A stretch of DNA of 64,000 bases from Bdellovibrionales bacterium. GTDB taxonomy: Bacteria; Bdellovibrionota; UBA1018. Location: the NCBI GenBank assembly GCA_018266355.1, contig JAFEAP010000008.1, positions 108,320 through 172,319 on the forward strand. Reading direction: 5' to 3'. The first letter of the stretch is position 1. Each line of letters begins with the position of its first letter. The notes below the pieces were generated by a model. That model was not told the origin of the DNA. It did no database searches and worked only from the letters and a program-made list of their open reading frames with translations. Below, one piece after another: positions 52,968 through 62,676 of the stretch. Made by a program: the position numbers and the translations under genes.

Positions 52968-55257
52968 CCTTGTGAAAGGTCTGGCCCTTTTCCGCCATCT
53001 GCAGGAGACGCGGAGCCGGTTCGTACCGCGCGCCGAACTTCGCTTGGTATTTCTTTAGCTTCTCGACGATCGTCTTCGCGCCGAGGGAGTCGGCGTAACG
53101 AAGGAGACCGCCGCGGAACGGCGGGAACCCCGTGCCCATGATCATCCCGAGATCGACTTCGGCCGGCGTTTCGACGATCTGGTCGTCGAGGCAGCGTGCG
53201 GCTTCGTTGATCATCGGCAAGATGCACCGGTCGACGATTTCCTCGCGCGAGAGCTTCCCCTTCTGCGGCTGGACGCCGAGGATCGCGTAGATCTCCGGAT
53301 TGAGTTCCTTCTTCTTTCCGCTCGCGTCCAGGTATTGGTACAATCCCTTGCCGTTCTTCTTGCCGAGGCGGCCTGCGGCCACGATCTTCGCGTTGAACGG
53401 GGCCGGTTCCATGCGGGCGCCGAAGCCGTCGTGCAGGATGTGCGCGACCTTCTCGCCGACGTCCACGCCGACTTCGTCGATGAGCTCCATCGGACCCATC
53501 GGCATCCCGAAGTCGAGGAGCGTTTCGTCGAGTTCCTTGATGTCCGCGCCGTCGGCGAGCAGCCACGTTGCTTCGTTCAGGTAAGGCATGAGGAGCCGGT
53601 TCACGAGGAAACCCGGACGATCCTTCACGACGATCGGGGTCTTCCCGAGCTGTTTCGAAAACTGGTAGATCTTCACGACGGCTTCGTCGTCGGTCTTGTC
53701 GCCACGGATGACCTCGACGAGCGGCATCCGGTGCACCGGATTGAAGAAGTGCATTCCGCCGAAACGTCCCGGCTTCGCCATCGCTTTCTGCATCTCGCTC
53801 ACGGAGAGCGAGGACGTGTTCGTCGCGATCACGCAGTCGTCACGAACCTGGCCCTCGAGTTCCTTGATGACGGATTTCTTGATCTCCATCTTCTCGATCA
53901 CGGCTTCGACGACGAAGTCGACGCCTCGGAAGCCCGAGTAATCGAGGACCGGCGCGATGAGGTTCATCTTCTGCTGGAACTGGCGCGGATTGAGCCTCTT
54001 TTTCTTCAGCGCGCTCTGGAAGATTTTTTGCGCGTGCTGCATGCCGAGCGAAAGCGCGTTCGCGGTGATGTCCTTCATCCGCGACGGCACGCCTTTATCG
54101 GCGTAAAGCTGCGCGATCCCGCCGCCCATGACGCCGGCGCCGAGCACGGCGGCCGAACGGACGGGCTCGGTTTTGAATTCGCCGCTTTTAGAACTGCTGA
54201 CACCCTTCGATTTCTTAACCTGCTCGGTGAGGAAGAAAAGGCGGATGAGGTTCTTCGAAATCGAAGTCGCGGCCATTTTCCCGAAGCCGCGGGCTTCGCG
54301 GTCCATGGCCTCTTCGCGCTCGCGTCCGCGGATTTTCGGTTCGTACTTCGCGCCGGTATCCGAGAGGACCTGGATCGCTTCGAGCGGAGCCGGATAATGC
54401 CCGCGGGTCTTAGCCATCACGCCCTCGCGGGCCTTCTTCAGGATGAACGCGCGTCCGAAGGGATTCTTTTCGAGCGCGGAACCGACCAGGCCGCCCGCTC
54501 CGCCGAGTTTCGGCTCTTTCGCGATGCGCTCGCCCGACTGGAGCCGCTTCAAGTTCTGTTTCACCCACGCTTCGACGGCGACGTCGAAGTTTTCCTTCGC
54601 GAGGCACGCTTCGGCCAGGCCCGCCTTCGCGGCGCGGTCACCGGTCAAGGTCTTGCCCGTCAGGATCAGGTCGAGCGCGGTGGCGATGCCGACTTTGCGC
54701 GGAAGGCGCACGCATCCGCCCATTCCCGGTACCACGCCGATATTCACTTCCGGCAATCCGATGCGGGCGCCCGAGTCGGTCGACATCACGATCGCGCTCG
54801 AGGCGAGCGAGAGCTCGCAGCCGCCGCCCATCGCGGTGCCGTTGATCGCGACCACCGTCGGGAACGGAAGGTCTTCCCAGCGGTCGAGGAGTTTCTGACC
54901 CATGCGCGAGATCGTATAAGCTTCTTCCGAGGTCTTCGTCGCGGCGATCATGTTGATGTCGGCGCCGGCGATGAAATTGCCGGTCTTTCCCGAACGGAAG
55001 ACGAGGGCTTCGATCTCGCCCGCCTTCCCTTTGGTCTCGAGGTCGGCGATGAGCTTTTCGAACTCCGCGATGACCGCGGAAGAGAACTTGTTCACCTTTT
55101 CACCGGGAAGGTCGAAGGTCACGCGGAAGAGCTTGAATCCCGCCGTCTGCGAGAGGTTCTCCAGCCGAAACGCCGACCCAGTCCCTTTATCAGCCATAGA
55201 ACCTTCCGATTTTCCTGCGCCTTGGGCGCCGTGAGCCGTCTGCGGATTCAAGTCCAT
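52960..55257 (-). CDS. fatty acid oxidation complex alpha subunit (FadJ/FadB-like)
   Basis: The 765-residue bifunctional enzyme has an N-terminal enoyl-CoA hydratase/isomerase domain (INGTAMGGGCELSLAS, GVVPGMGGCVRLPRKVG). An NAD-binding 3-hydroxyacyl-CoA dehydrogenase follows (VLGAGVMGGGIAQLYA, IATNTSSLSVSEM, GMHFFNPVHRMPLVE), with a C-terminal domain last. It carries out the second and third steps of beta-oxidation. No thiolase gene is adjacent. Coupled to lolC/E by an 8-bp overlap, an unrelated function. Confidence 0.95.
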   Translation of the reverse strand: MDLNPQTAHGAQGAGKSEGSMADKGTGSAFRLENLSQTAGFKLFRVTFDLPGEKVNKFSSAVIAEFEKLIADLETKGKAGEIEALVFRSGKTGNFIAGADINMIAATKTSEEAYTISRMGQKLLDRWEDLPFPTVVAINGTAMGGGCELSLASSAIVMSTDSGARIGLPEVNIGVVPGMGGCVRLPRKVGIATALDLILTGKTLTGDRAAKAGLAEACLAKENFDVAVEAWVKQNLKRLQSGERIAKEPKLGGAGGLVGSALEKNPFGRAFILKKAREGVMAKTRGHYPAPLEAIQVLSDTGAKYEPKIRGREREEAMDREARGFGKMAATSISKNLIRLFFLTEQVKKSKGVSSSKSGEFKTEPVRSAAVLGAGVMGGGIAQLYADKGVPSRMKDITANALSLGMQHAQKIFQSALKKKRLNPRQFQQKMNLIAPVLDYSGFRGVDFVVEAVIEKMEIKKSVIKELEGQVRDDCVIATNTSSLSVSEMQKAMAKPGRFGGMHFFNPVHRMPLVEVIRGDKTDDEAVVKIYQFSKQLGKTPIVVKDRPGFLVNRLLMPYLNEATWLLADGADIKELDETLLDFGMPMGPMELIDEVGVDVGEKVAHILHDGFGARMEPAPFNAKIVAAGRLGKKNGKGLYQYLDASGKKKELNPEIYAILGVQPQKGKLSREEIVDRCILPMINEAARCLDDQIVETPAEVDLGMIMGTGFPPFRGGLLRYADSLGAKTIVEKLKKYQAKFGARYEPAPRLLQMAEKGQTFHKDA

Positions 55258-55296
55258 GAATGCCTTCCTTTTCGAGTGCTTAGGCTAGGAAGCGTA

Positions 55297-55349
55297 AAAG
55301 AAAAAAGGCCCGGGCTCAAGTCGGTAAGCTACCGACGTGAGCCCGGGCC
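55297..55349 (-). terminator. rho-independent terminator of the beta-barrel gene at 55419-56666
   Basis: GGCCCGGGCTCA (55307-55318) pairs with TGAGCCCGGGCC (55338-55349), extended by GTCGGT/ACCGAC. On the minus strand it is followed by TTTTTTCTTTT. The gap 55258-55418 contains nothing else recognisable. Confidence 0.92.
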
Positions 55350-55418
55350 GAAAGATCGGCGTTTGGAACCGTTTGTCTCTAGGTTTTTAGGCGACGATCT
55401 ATCGTAATTAGGTTCGCG

Positions 55419-56666
55419 TTAGAACGTCACCGTCGCCGAGACTTGGAACACGTTGATGTTCGAGTCGCGGATCGTACCCCGGAGCGCTTGCTTGTTCGGG
55501 TCGACCTGCGTCAGCGGCTGACCGTAGAAGTAGCCATAGGCCAGACCTTCTTCGGATTCCGTCGACGAGAGCGGTTTGTAGAACTTATACGCTGCGCCGA
55601 GCGAAATGTTCGACGCGAGCTTGATATCGAGACCCGCTCCGAGCATCGCTTGGAACTGCTTCAGGGTGTAATCCGACGAAGGATTCGTATACCCGTAGTA
55701 GTAACCGTAGGCTTGTTGCTGCTGCTGGTCGTAGTTGATGTAGCCGACCGAGTAGCCCGCGCCGCCCGCGATGTACGGACGAACCTTCGCTTCGGTCGAA
55801 GCCGCATAAAGCTTCATGGCGACGTCGAAGGTGTTGTTCTTGAACATCAGCTCGTTCGTCGGCTGGTAGCCGTAGTACGCGCCGGTGTTCGTCGAGTCGA
55901 GACGAACGCCGTTTTCGCTGTAAGCGTAGCCGATTTCCACTCCGACGTAATCGGAGGCTTCGAAGCCGATGCCGACGCCGGTCATGTATTTCGGGCTGAT
56001 GGTCATCCCGGTGTTCGAGATGGTGGAAAGGCCGGCTTTCGGGATGATCGAAATGCCGGTTTTCGAAGCTTTCTCACCGTCGGGCTTTACCGAAGCCGCC
56101 GGAGCGACGGACATGTTCGTCGACGACTGATAGTTCATGATTTGATCTTGGACGATCGGCTTGGCCGGAGCGGCGTCCGCCTTCGGAGCGGCCGACATTT
56201 CCATCGTGGCGCCCGGAGTTTCCGTGATCGGCTTCACGACGACTTCTTCTTTCATGACCGGAGCGGCGGTGCCGGCCGGAGCTTCTTCGTCCTCGAGCGT
56301 GAACTTCTTGTTGATCTCGGCGGTCAGCTTCTCTTCTTGCTTGAGGCGCTTGTCTTCAAGCTTTTGGAGGACGAGCTCGTTATTCACGCTTTCCTGGAAG
56401 CCACGCTTTTCGCGCGCCTTCTCGGACTGCTTTTGGATCTTTTGGGTCTCCACGACGACCGGGGGCGTCGAGACCGTGTCCGCGGCGCTGGCCGCGATCG
56501 GAGCCGGAGCATTCGGGCTGTTGATGATATTCTTCACTTCGACTTTCGTCGGAGCGGCGCTCATGGACTTTTCGTCGTCGTAAACCATGTCGGCGACGGC
56601 GGAGCCCACGATGGCGGTAGCCAGAAGGCTGCCCGCGATCAGGCGGATGGATTGACTCTTGAACAT
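55419..56666 (-). CDS. outer-membrane beta-barrel protein with N-terminal helical/coiled region
   Basis: The 415-residue protein has a signal peptide (LIAGSLLATAIVGSAVAD). A charged helical stretch (about 75-125, KIQKQSEKAREKRGF... to NKKFTLEDEE) probably forms a coiled coil, and an Ala/Pro-rich linker follows. The C-terminal barrel (about 210-415) has strands GVGIGFEASDYVGVEIGYAY, YIAGGAGYSVGYINY and ISLGAAYKFYKPL, ending VSATVTF. A Tyr/Gln-rich loop (DQQQQQAYGYYYGY) is notable. AGGGGG upstream of the ATG at 56666 is the ribosome binding site; a strong terminator follows. Confidence 0.82.
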   Translation of the reverse strand: MFKSQSIRLIAGSLLATAIVGSAVADMVYDDEKSMSAAPTKVEVKNIINSPNAPAPIAASAADTVSTPPVVVETQKIQKQSEKAREKRGFQESVNNELVLQKLEDKRLKQEEKLTAEINKKFTLEDEEAPAGTAAPVMKEEVVVKPITETPGATMEMSAAPKADAAPAKPIVQDQIMNYQSSTNMSVAPAASVKPDGEKASKTGISIIPKAGLSTISNTGMTISPKYMTGVGIGFEASDYVGVEIGYAYSENGVRLDSTNTGAYYGYQPTNELMFKNNTFDVAMKLYAASTEAKVRPYIAGGAGYSVGYINYDQQQQQAYGYYYGYTNPSSDYTLKQFQAMLGAGLDIKLASNISLGAAYKFYKPLSSTESEEGLAYGYFYGQPLTQVDPNKQALRGTIRDSNINVFQVSATVTF

Positions 56667-56831
56667 GACGTTAACCCCCTAAAAACCTGAAGCCCTGGGC
56701 CCCCGCCCAGTCGATGGCTTCGAATTGAGACAAACGGACTTTTTCCCTGCGACGGACGCCCGAATTCCGGCCCGAAAGCCTCTAAGGAAATCAAAGCGCA
56801 CGTCGAACGTCGGTCTTTTATGGGATTTGAT

Positions 56832-56853
56832 GCGCTTCGGCAAGCGCTTTTTT
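56832..56853 (+). terminator. plus-strand rho-independent terminator without an obvious gene
   Basis: GCGCTT-CGGC-AAGCGC (56832-56847) followed by TTTTTT is a textbook terminator reading on the plus strand. Both flanking genes are on the minus strand. It may end a small RNA that starts in 56667-56830. Otherwise 56667-56927 holds only the upstream region of the barrel gene. Confidence 0.7.
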
Positions 56854-56927
56854 CTTGAATTTCTACGCCAACTTAACGCGCCGAACCTCAAGAAAAACAC
56901 CAGCTTTTACACGCACTTAGTCGAGCC

Positions 56928-57140
56928 CTACTTCGGGGGAGAAAAAGGAGAGGTGTGCATCGTGCCCCCATCCTTGAACATCTTTTCGGTGATCGTCTTC
57001 GAAAGCGAATCAGTGAATCGCGCGAGGATCGGGCGAATGAGGTCGCGAACGACGAGGATCGCGAGCGTGACGAGTACGGCGAGAATGAGCACGTACTCGG
57101 TGGTCGCCTGCGCCTTTTCGTCGGCGAGAAACTCCCGCAT
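56928..57140 (-). CDS. Flp/class III-type pilin
   Basis: The 70-residue protein has a short charged leader, then KAQATTEYVLILAVLVTLAIL. This is the processing site and hydrophobic helix of Flp (type IVb) or class III prepilins, with the conserved Glu and Tyr of the TEY motif. A prepilin peptidase would cut next to the helix. It lies 2 bp after purB at the end of the LPS operon. No tad/cpa assembly genes are in the window, so assembly partners must be elsewhere. Confidence 0.8.
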   Translation of the reverse strand: MREFLADEKAQATTEYVLILAVLVTLAILVVRDLIRPILARFTDSLSKTITEKMFKDGGTMHTSPFSPPK

Positions 57141-57142
57141 CC

Positions 57143-58483
57143 TTAACGCGATCCTTTAAGTACGTCTTTGTAGATCGCGTCGGCGGCTTGAATGATCCGC
57201 TTTTCCGAGAGGAGCGCAGCGACTTCGGAACGCGAGAGGAACTCCCCGACCTTCGCCTCTTCGAACAGGAGATCGATCCACTTTCCCGCTCCGTCCAGCG
57301 CGCGGTGACTTGCGCGCTGAACCCACCGGTAGGCCTCTTCTCGAGGCGCACCGGCTTTCACCAGTCCGAGCAACACGTGTCCCGAAAGCGGCACCCCGCC
57401 GCTTGACCGGACGTTCTCCCGGATTCGGGCGTCGAGTACCGTAAGGTCCGCGAGAACGTTCGCGAGGCGATCGAGCGAATAGTCGGCCAGGATGAATGCG
57501 TCGGGAAGGATCACGCGCTCGACCGCGCTATGGCTGATGTCGCGCTCGTGCCAAAGCGCGACGTCCTCGAGAGCCGGCACGAGGTACGAACGAAGCAGGC
57601 GTGCGCATCCGGTGAGGTTTTCGGCCGCGACGGGATTCCGCTTGTGCGGCATCGCGCTGGAACCTTTTTGCAGTTTCGAGAATCCCTCGCGCGCTTCTCC
57701 GACCTCGGATCGCGAGAGGTGCCGGATCTCCGTCGTGATCCTTTCCATCGACGCCCCGATGATCGCGATCGCGGCGAAAAGCTCCGCCAATCGATCCCGC
57801 GGCAAGGTCTGCGTGCTGACGGATTCGCGCTCGAGCCCGAGAACTTTGAGGATTTTTCGCTCCGAAAGCGGCGAGAAATGAACGTTCGCGCCGACGGCGC
57901 CCGAGAGTTTGCCCGTGCGGTTGCGCTCGAGCGCGGTCACGAGGCGTTCACGATTCCGAAGCATCTCCTGATGAAACCCGAGGAAGCGAAGCCCGAAAAC
58001 CGTCGGCTCGGCGTGCATGCCGTGCGTGCGTCCGATCGCGACGAGCTTGCGGTGCTTGAGCGCGAGCCGCTTCAACTCCTTCAAGACTCGATCGAGGCTC
58101 GCGAGCAGCAGTCGTCCGGATTTCTGCACGGCGAGCGCCATGGCCGTGTCGACGACGTCCGTCGAAGTCAATCCGTAGTGGAAGAACCGCCCCGAGGGTC
58201 CGATCTTCTCCGCGCAGAAGGTGGTGAACGCGAGAACGTCGTGCTTCAAGTCCCGCTCGAGCGCTCCGATCGCGGTCACGGAGGCCGTCGCCTTCTTTCC
58301 GCCGAATTCGCTCTTCAGGACGCGCGCTCCTTCCCGCAGGAGTTCGGCTCCCTCTTTTCGCGGGAGGATCTTCTCCCGAAGCTGGATCTGCGCGACGGCG
58401 AGCTCGACTTCGAGCCACCGGGCGAACTTCGCCTCTTCGCGCCAAACCGATGCCATGCCTTCGCGGGAGTAACGAGCGATCAT
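57143..58483 (-). CDS. purB: adenylosuccinate lyase
   Basis: The 446-residue protein belongs to the fumarase/aspartase superfamily with the signature GSSAMPHKRNP. TSTDVVDTAMAL and GRTHGMHAEPTVFGL mark it as PurB. It cleaves SAICAR and adenylosuccinate in purine synthesis. It is coupled by a 4-bp overlap to the upstream glycosyltransferase gene and followed by the pilin gene, an unusual neighbourhood. Confidence 0.96.
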   Translation of the reverse strand: MIARYSREGMASVWREEAKFARWLEVELAVAQIQLREKILPRKEGAELLREGARVLKSEFGGKKATASVTAIGALERDLKHDVLAFTTFCAEKIGPSGRFFHYGLTSTDVVDTAMALAVQKSGRLLLASLDRVLKELKRLALKHRKLVAIGRTHGMHAEPTVFGLRFLGFHQEMLRNRERLVTALERNRTGKLSGAVGANVHFSPLSERKILKVLGLERESVSTQTLPRDRLAELFAAIAIIGASMERITTEIRHLSRSEVGEAREGFSKLQKGSSAMPHKRNPVAAENLTGCARLLRSYLVPALEDVALWHERDISHSAVERVILPDAFILADYSLDRLANVLADLTVLDARIRENVRSSGGVPLSGHVLLGLVKAGAPREEAYRWVQRASHRALDGAGKWIDLLFEEAKVGEFLSRSEVAALLSEKRIIQAADAIYKDVLKGSR

Positions 58484-59460
58484 AGTGGGTCCCCTCGGAT
58501 AACCCGCTTGTACACTTCGAGATAAGATTCCGCCATGCGATGGTGGGAGAATCGCTGCTGGGCATCTTTACGAAGCAGCACGGGATCGAGTTTTTCGACC
58601 GTGCGAAGCGCCTCGGCCCACCGATCGAGCGCGTTTTCGTCGTCCTCGTCACGCGGGAGGTCGAGAACCATCCCGCTCGTCGCCCCGACGATCTCGGGAA
58701 TACTCCCTTTTCGGCTTCCGACGACCGGCGTACCGGAGAGAAGCGCTTCGATCATCACGAGTCCGAACGGTTCGTGCCAAAGAACCGGGAATAAGAGCGC
58801 CGAAGCTTCCGCAAGCGCGAGCGACTTCTCCCTTCCGGCCACCGGACCGATCCACTTCCCGCCGGAAAGCAGGGAGCGCAAACGAAGACCGAGCGGCCGA
58901 TTTCCTCCCGCCACCGCGAGGCGCAGTCCCGCGTGCTCGGCGATCGTCATCGCGCCGCGGAGGTTCTTCGTCTTTAAGGTCGTCTTAGAAAGGAAAAGCG
59001 GCGCAGACTGGCGTTTTTTCGACCCGAGGTCCGCGGCCAACGCGAACTCTCCGGGATTCACGCCGTTATAGACGAACGTCTTACGCCCGTGGCGCTCGGC
59101 ATGGTCTCGAGAAAGAAAGACCGTATGCTCGGGAAAAACCTCGCCGGGCTTGCCGTTGCCGTGGATGGTCGTCACGGCCGGCGCGGCATCCGTCTCGAAA
59201 TACTCGCGCTCGGGAGGGGCTTGGAAGTGGACGACGTCGATTCCCCTAGGCAAGCGTTTCGGTAGCGCGGCCGCCGAGCGTTCGTTCGCCGGAATCCCAA
59301 GCAACTCGACGCCTCGGGGAAGGCGACTCCCCTCGAGCGCGGCCACGGTCACTTCGTGGCCGAAATCACGCAGCCCCTCCGCGAGCCAAAGTACGACGCG
59401 TTCGACTCCTCCATAGTCCTTCGGAGGCAACGGCGCGGGATGAAAGAGAAGAATCTTCAC
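58480..59460 (-). CDS. family 4 glycosyltransferase (GT-B)
   Basis: The 326-residue protein has the N-terminal PLPPKDYGGVERVV typical of GT4 enzymes and a C-terminal nucleotide-sugar site with LFPVLWHEPFGLVMIEALLSGTPVVG and SIPEIVG. It transfers a sugar with retention, here probably during LPS or another surface glycan assembly, given the heptosyl- and Kdo-transferase genes upstream. It lies 15 bp after the FAD oxidoreductase gene and overlaps purB. Confidence 0.92.
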   Translation of the reverse strand: MKILLFHPAPLPPKDYGGVERVVLWLAEGLRDFGHEVTVAALEGSRLPRGVELLGIPANERSAAALPKRLPRGIDVVHFQAPPEREYFETDAAPAVTTIHGNGKPGEVFPEHTVFLSRDHAERHGRKTFVYNGVNPGEFALAADLGSKKRQSAPLFLSKTTLKTKNLRGAMTIAEHAGLRLAVAGGNRPLGLRLRSLLSGGKWIGPVAGREKSLALAEASALLFPVLWHEPFGLVMIEALLSGTPVVGSRKGSIPEIVGATSGMVLDLPRDEDDENALDRWAEALRTVEKLDPVLLRKDAQQRFSHHRMAESYLEVYKRVIRGDPL

Positions 59461-59475
59461 GACGTTCTCCCGCGG

Positions 59476-60885
59476 TTAGATCGGCAGAACGCGTTTCTTT
59501 TTCCGTGCGCGCCGCCGAGCGATTTCGATGGCGGCGAGGATCGGGCCGTATTCTCCCATCCTCGGATAGGATCGATGATGGGCGTGCCATACCCGCCCGG
59601 CCTTACCGCGAACGCCGATCCCCGGTTTAAACCGACGTTCCCGATGGATCTCGGTCTTCACTTCCGATTTTCCGGAACCGATCTCGAGACCCGGCAGACT
59701 CTCGCGAATCTCGCGGAGCAAACGCCGTTCGGCGACGATTTTCGGGTCGCCCTTTGTTTGCACGCCTTCGACCGGAACCCACGCCCCGACCCGTACGCAG
59801 GTCTTCGGCTCCTGGTACACGGATAGCCGCACCCATCCGCCGGTCGGCGATCGCGAAACGAGTTCCGCGGGCTCGGAAAAAGGAAACGGGTTCTTCTTGA
59901 ACCGAACCTCGAGCTCGTAGCGATCGTACTCCTGCGGGTCGAGATCGAGTTCGAGATTTTTTCGCGAGCCTTCTTCGAATCGCGCGAGCGTCTCCGGCTC
60001 GAGCTGACGCGCGATCACGAGTTGGTCGAAACGGAAGAGATTCATTTCCTTGTCCTTGCGCTCGTGCTCGTAAAAGCCCTCCCAAGTGCCCGAGGAATCC
60101 CGTTTAAAATGCGGTCGTACGTCGTCACCGAGAAACTCGACGCCCGAGGCGCGTAAAACGCGCCGGAACTCGTCCTTCAACGTCTCGAAAATCTCGTCGG
60201 AGAAGTAGGCGTTCCGGAGCGCGAAGAGGTCCGCCGCGATCTGTACCGGATGCGGCGCTCGGCGAACCCAGGACTCTTCTCGCGAAAGGAAATGGCCGAG
60301 ACCGCGAAGCAGGCGTCCCGCCCCTTCGCCGACGGCCGACTTCTCGCGGGGAAGGCGGATCCCTTTCGCTTGGGGACTCACGACTTTCCGTACGATGCGC
60401 TTCCAGCTCGCCGCCGTGTCCGGAAGAAACGGCACCCAGTGAAGGCGTTTGTCCGTGGTCAGCCGAACGCGCTCGAGAAACTCGGACTCGAACGCGCTCT
60501 TCCAGTTCGGTTCGTGCTCCATATGCTCGACGACTTTGAGGAGTTTTTCATAGGCCGGCCCTTCCAATTCGAATCCCGGCGTCCCGAGTCCGCGCTCGGT
60601 AAGGGGCCCTTGGATCCAAAGCGAAGTTTCGGGAGTCAGGCACTCCATCCGCGCGAGCTTGCGCCCCTTCAACACGGCCTTCGAAATCCCCCATCGCTCG
60701 AGCATCCGTAGAAGGATTCCGTCCTGCTCGAGGCCGAAGAGGATCCGCCCGAGGAACTCCCGGCGCCCGTTCCGTTCCGGGATGACGAGCACGCGGTCGC
60801 CTTGCCGTGAAAGCAAAAGGGCGGCGACCCAAGCCGCCAACCCCTCGCCTAAAATCGCATAGTCGAATTTGCCTTGCGACTCCAT
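59476..60885 (-). CDS. FAD/NAD(P)-binding oxidoreductase-like protein
   Basis: The 469-residue protein starts with a dinucleotide-binding strand-loop-helix FDYAILGEGLAAWVAALLLS. RVLVIPERNGRR follows as the second strand, so an FAD-binding Rossmann fold is likely. The remainder has no motif I can name, except a C-terminal GRVWHAHHRSYPRMGEYGP that resembles the FAD-proximal end of amine-oxidase-like enzymes. The ATG at 60885 is 2 bp from the preceding gene's stop. Position inside an LPS operon suggests a surface-glycan or lipid role, but this is inference. Confidence 0.72.
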   Translation of the reverse strand: MESQGKFDYAILGEGLAAWVAALLLSRQGDRVLVIPERNGRREFLGRILFGLEQDGILLRMLERWGISKAVLKGRKLARMECLTPETSLWIQGPLTERGLGTPGFELEGPAYEKLLKVVEHMEHEPNWKSAFESEFLERVRLTTDKRLHWVPFLPDTAASWKRIVRKVVSPQAKGIRLPREKSAVGEGAGRLLRGLGHFLSREESWVRRAPHPVQIAADLFALRNAYFSDEIFETLKDEFRRVLRASGVEFLGDDVRPHFKRDSSGTWEGFYEHERKDKEMNLFRFDQLVIARQLEPETLARFEEGSRKNLELDLDPQEYDRYELEVRFKKNPFPFSEPAELVSRSPTGGWVRLSVYQEPKTCVRVGAWVPVEGVQTKGDPKIVAERRLLREIRESLPGLEIGSGKSEVKTEIHRERRFKPGIGVRGKAGRVWHAHHRSYPRMGEYGPILAAIEIARRRARKKKRVLPI

Positions 60886-60887
60886 GC

Positions 60888-61337
60888 CTAGACGGTGATG
60901 CCCCGCTGGAGCTCGACCGGGGTCACGCAAGTGCCGACGGCTCGACAAACCACCACGGGAGTCTTCAGAAAATCGGCCGAAGACACCGCTTTGCCGCCCT
61001 TTTCGGGAGGAAGCGGTGTCACGACTTTCTGGGCGACGAACTCGATTTTGCGCGAGCTTTTGCCGATATGCAGGATTCGCCCGATGGCCTCGACATAATC
61101 CCCGACGAAAACGGGAGCGAGAAACTCGACCTTTTCGTAAGCCCGGAAAAGCCCTTCGTCGCCGTCGAGGCGGATCAGCAGCTCGGTCGCGACGTCTCCG
61201 AAGAGTTGGAGCATTTTCGCTCCATCGACGAGGCCGCCGGCGTAATGGCCGTCGTGCGCCCCCATTCGGAGGCGAATCATCACTTCACCGGTCGCTTCGA
61301 TTCGGGGGTCGCTCGTCATTTCGCCAGACTGGGTCAT
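60888..61337 (-). CDS. hotdog-fold 3-aminobutyryl-CoA / beta-alanyl-CoA ammonia-lyase-like protein
   Basis: The 149-residue protein matches the small hotdog family of Kal and Acl. Key blocks are [55 protein letters not shown] and [12 protein letters not shown]. Kal removes ammonia from 3-aminobutyryl-CoA in lysine fermentation. No other lysine-fermentation gene (kamA, kdd, kce) is here. It sits between the Kdo transferase and an FAD oxidoreductase in an LPS operon, so a different CoA or acyl substrate is possible. Confidence 0.85.
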   Translation of the reverse strand: MTQSGEMTSDPRIEATGEVMIRLRMGAHDGHYAGGLVDGAKMLQLFGDVATELLIRLDGDEGLFRAYEKVEFLAPVFVGDYVEAIGRILHIGKSSRKIEFVAQKVVTPLPPEKGGKAVSSADFLKTPVVVCRAVGTCVTPVELQRGITV

Positions 61338-61377
61338 GACGATAGATTCGCGTTTTTTTTCGCGGCTGTAAACTCGG

Positions 61378-62676
61378 TTAAGCTCCGCCGAACGCGTTCA
61401 TTAAACGTTCCCAAATCCGCTCTGACGCGCCTCGGTGCCGTTGGTTTGCGTTTTTCCATTCCGTTCGGCGATCGACCGGAGCCGAACCCGAGAGTTCGAT
61501 CCTGAGCCACTCCAAAAAGTCGCTCGCCGCATCGGCGCCGCGGGCGTCCTGATCTCCGTAGAGTCGGAGTTGGGATTGCTTTTTCAGCAACGAAATTTCG
61601 TCGAACTTTTGCTGCCCTTTCGGGCCTCCGTAGATCGGTAGACCATAAATCGCGGGCTCGATCGTGCTGTGAATGCTCGAACCGAATCCTCCGCCGATGA
61701 ACGCCCAATCCATTTCGGAATAGAGCTCGGCGAGGAACCCCATTTCGTCGACGAGAAGTGCGATACGGCCGGCGGGCCGGATCTTTTCGGGACTCGACGT
61801 TCGCACGGGGGTGAATCCTCGGTCCCGAAGTAAGATTTCGAGCTCTGAAATGGATCGTGGATCGATCCGGTGCGGGACCACCCAGAGGGTGCCGACGATC
61901 GAGTTCGCCGCGTTCCCGGGGAGCGCTCCGATATCGGGTGCCCAGGCGCTTCCGATCGCGCCCCAAGGCCGAGGCAGATCCCCGAACTCACGCGCGAGCT
62001 CTTGAACTCGCGGATGGGCATGTTCCGAGCGCTGAAAGACGCGATCCCAGCGAGGATCGGACCCGTGAAAGACCTCGGCCTGTGGAAACCGTGCGAGAAG
62101 CCCCGGCTCGTTCTCGGGGTCGAAACTGAAAAAAACGATTCGCGGAATCGCGCCGCCGAAGGCGCGTAAGATCCGCTTCGCCCAGAGGATCGAGCTGCGG
62201 GGTTTCGCGCCGATCATCGCGAGCGGGATCTTCCGTCTAGCAAGGTTGTCCCAGATGTCGGGCCAAGCCTCGTATTTCGCCGTCACGAAGAGATCCGGCC
62301 GAAAGGCTTCGAAGGCTGGGTCCCATCCGCCCTCAAGAGGGGAATATCCGACGTACACGGGTTGCGCTCCCTCCAGCTTACGACTCATTCGATGGATGTG
62401 GCTCCAAGCCGAGGTGGAAAATACCGTAAGGATCAGACGGGTTCTCGGGCGACGCGAAGCTCGTTCGACGAGCGGCCAAAGGCTTTCGAGTTCACCGACG
62501 CTCGCGGCATGAAACCAAACCCGCCACTCCCCGTCGGGCTTTTCCGGCGTTCGCGCAATGACTCCGTCGAGCTTCAACGTCTCGGTCCACCGATCCCGTC
62601 CGACGACCCACTTCCCCAGTAGCGCGAAGAAGGCGCGAAAAAAAACCCGATAGATCCGCATTCCTAAGCCCCTCAT
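61378..62676 (-). CDS. waaA: 3-deoxy-D-manno-octulosonic acid (Kdo) transferase
   Basis: The 432-residue protein has an N-terminal membrane segment ([15 protein letters not shown]) and the GT30 fold. It shows the active-site region [13 protein letters not shown], the C-terminal HRIDPRS and the [22 protein letters not shown] motif. It attaches Kdo to lipid IVA. The ATG at 62676 overlaps the heptosyltransferase stop by 4 bp; an ATG at 62661 is possible. A 40-bp gap separates it from the hotdog gene. Confidence 0.93.
   Translation of the reverse strand: MRGLGMRIYRVFFRAFFALLGKWVVGRDRWTETLKLDGVIARTPEKPDGEWRVWFHAASVGELESLWPLVERASRRPRTRLILTVFSTSAWSHIHRMSRKLEGAQPVYVGYSPLEGGWDPAFEAFRPDLFVTAKYEAWPDIWDNLARRKIPLAMIGAKPRSSILWAKRILRAFGGAIPRIVFFSFDPENEPGLLARFPQAEVFHGSDPRWDRVFQRSEHAHPRVQELAREFGDLPRPWGAIGSAWAPDIGALPGNAANSIVGTLWVVPHRIDPRSISELEILLRDRGFTPVRTSSPEKIRPAGRIALLVDEMGFLAELYSEMDWAFIGGGFGSSIHSTIEPAIYGLPIYGGPKGQQKFDEISLLKKQSQLRLYGDQDARGADAASDFLEWLRIELSGSAPVDRRTEWKNANQRHRGASERIWERLMNAFGGA

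Noticed and set aside
56725..57159. Possible plus-strand gene across the pilin region
   Set aside because: A strong plus-strand terminator lies inside it, its 3' half is antisense to the pilin gene, and the product shows no domain.
60888..61337. Evidence for lysine fermentation
   Set aside because: Only the Kal-like hotdog gene is present; none of the aminomutase, dehydrogenase or cleavage-enzyme genes of that pathway is in the window.
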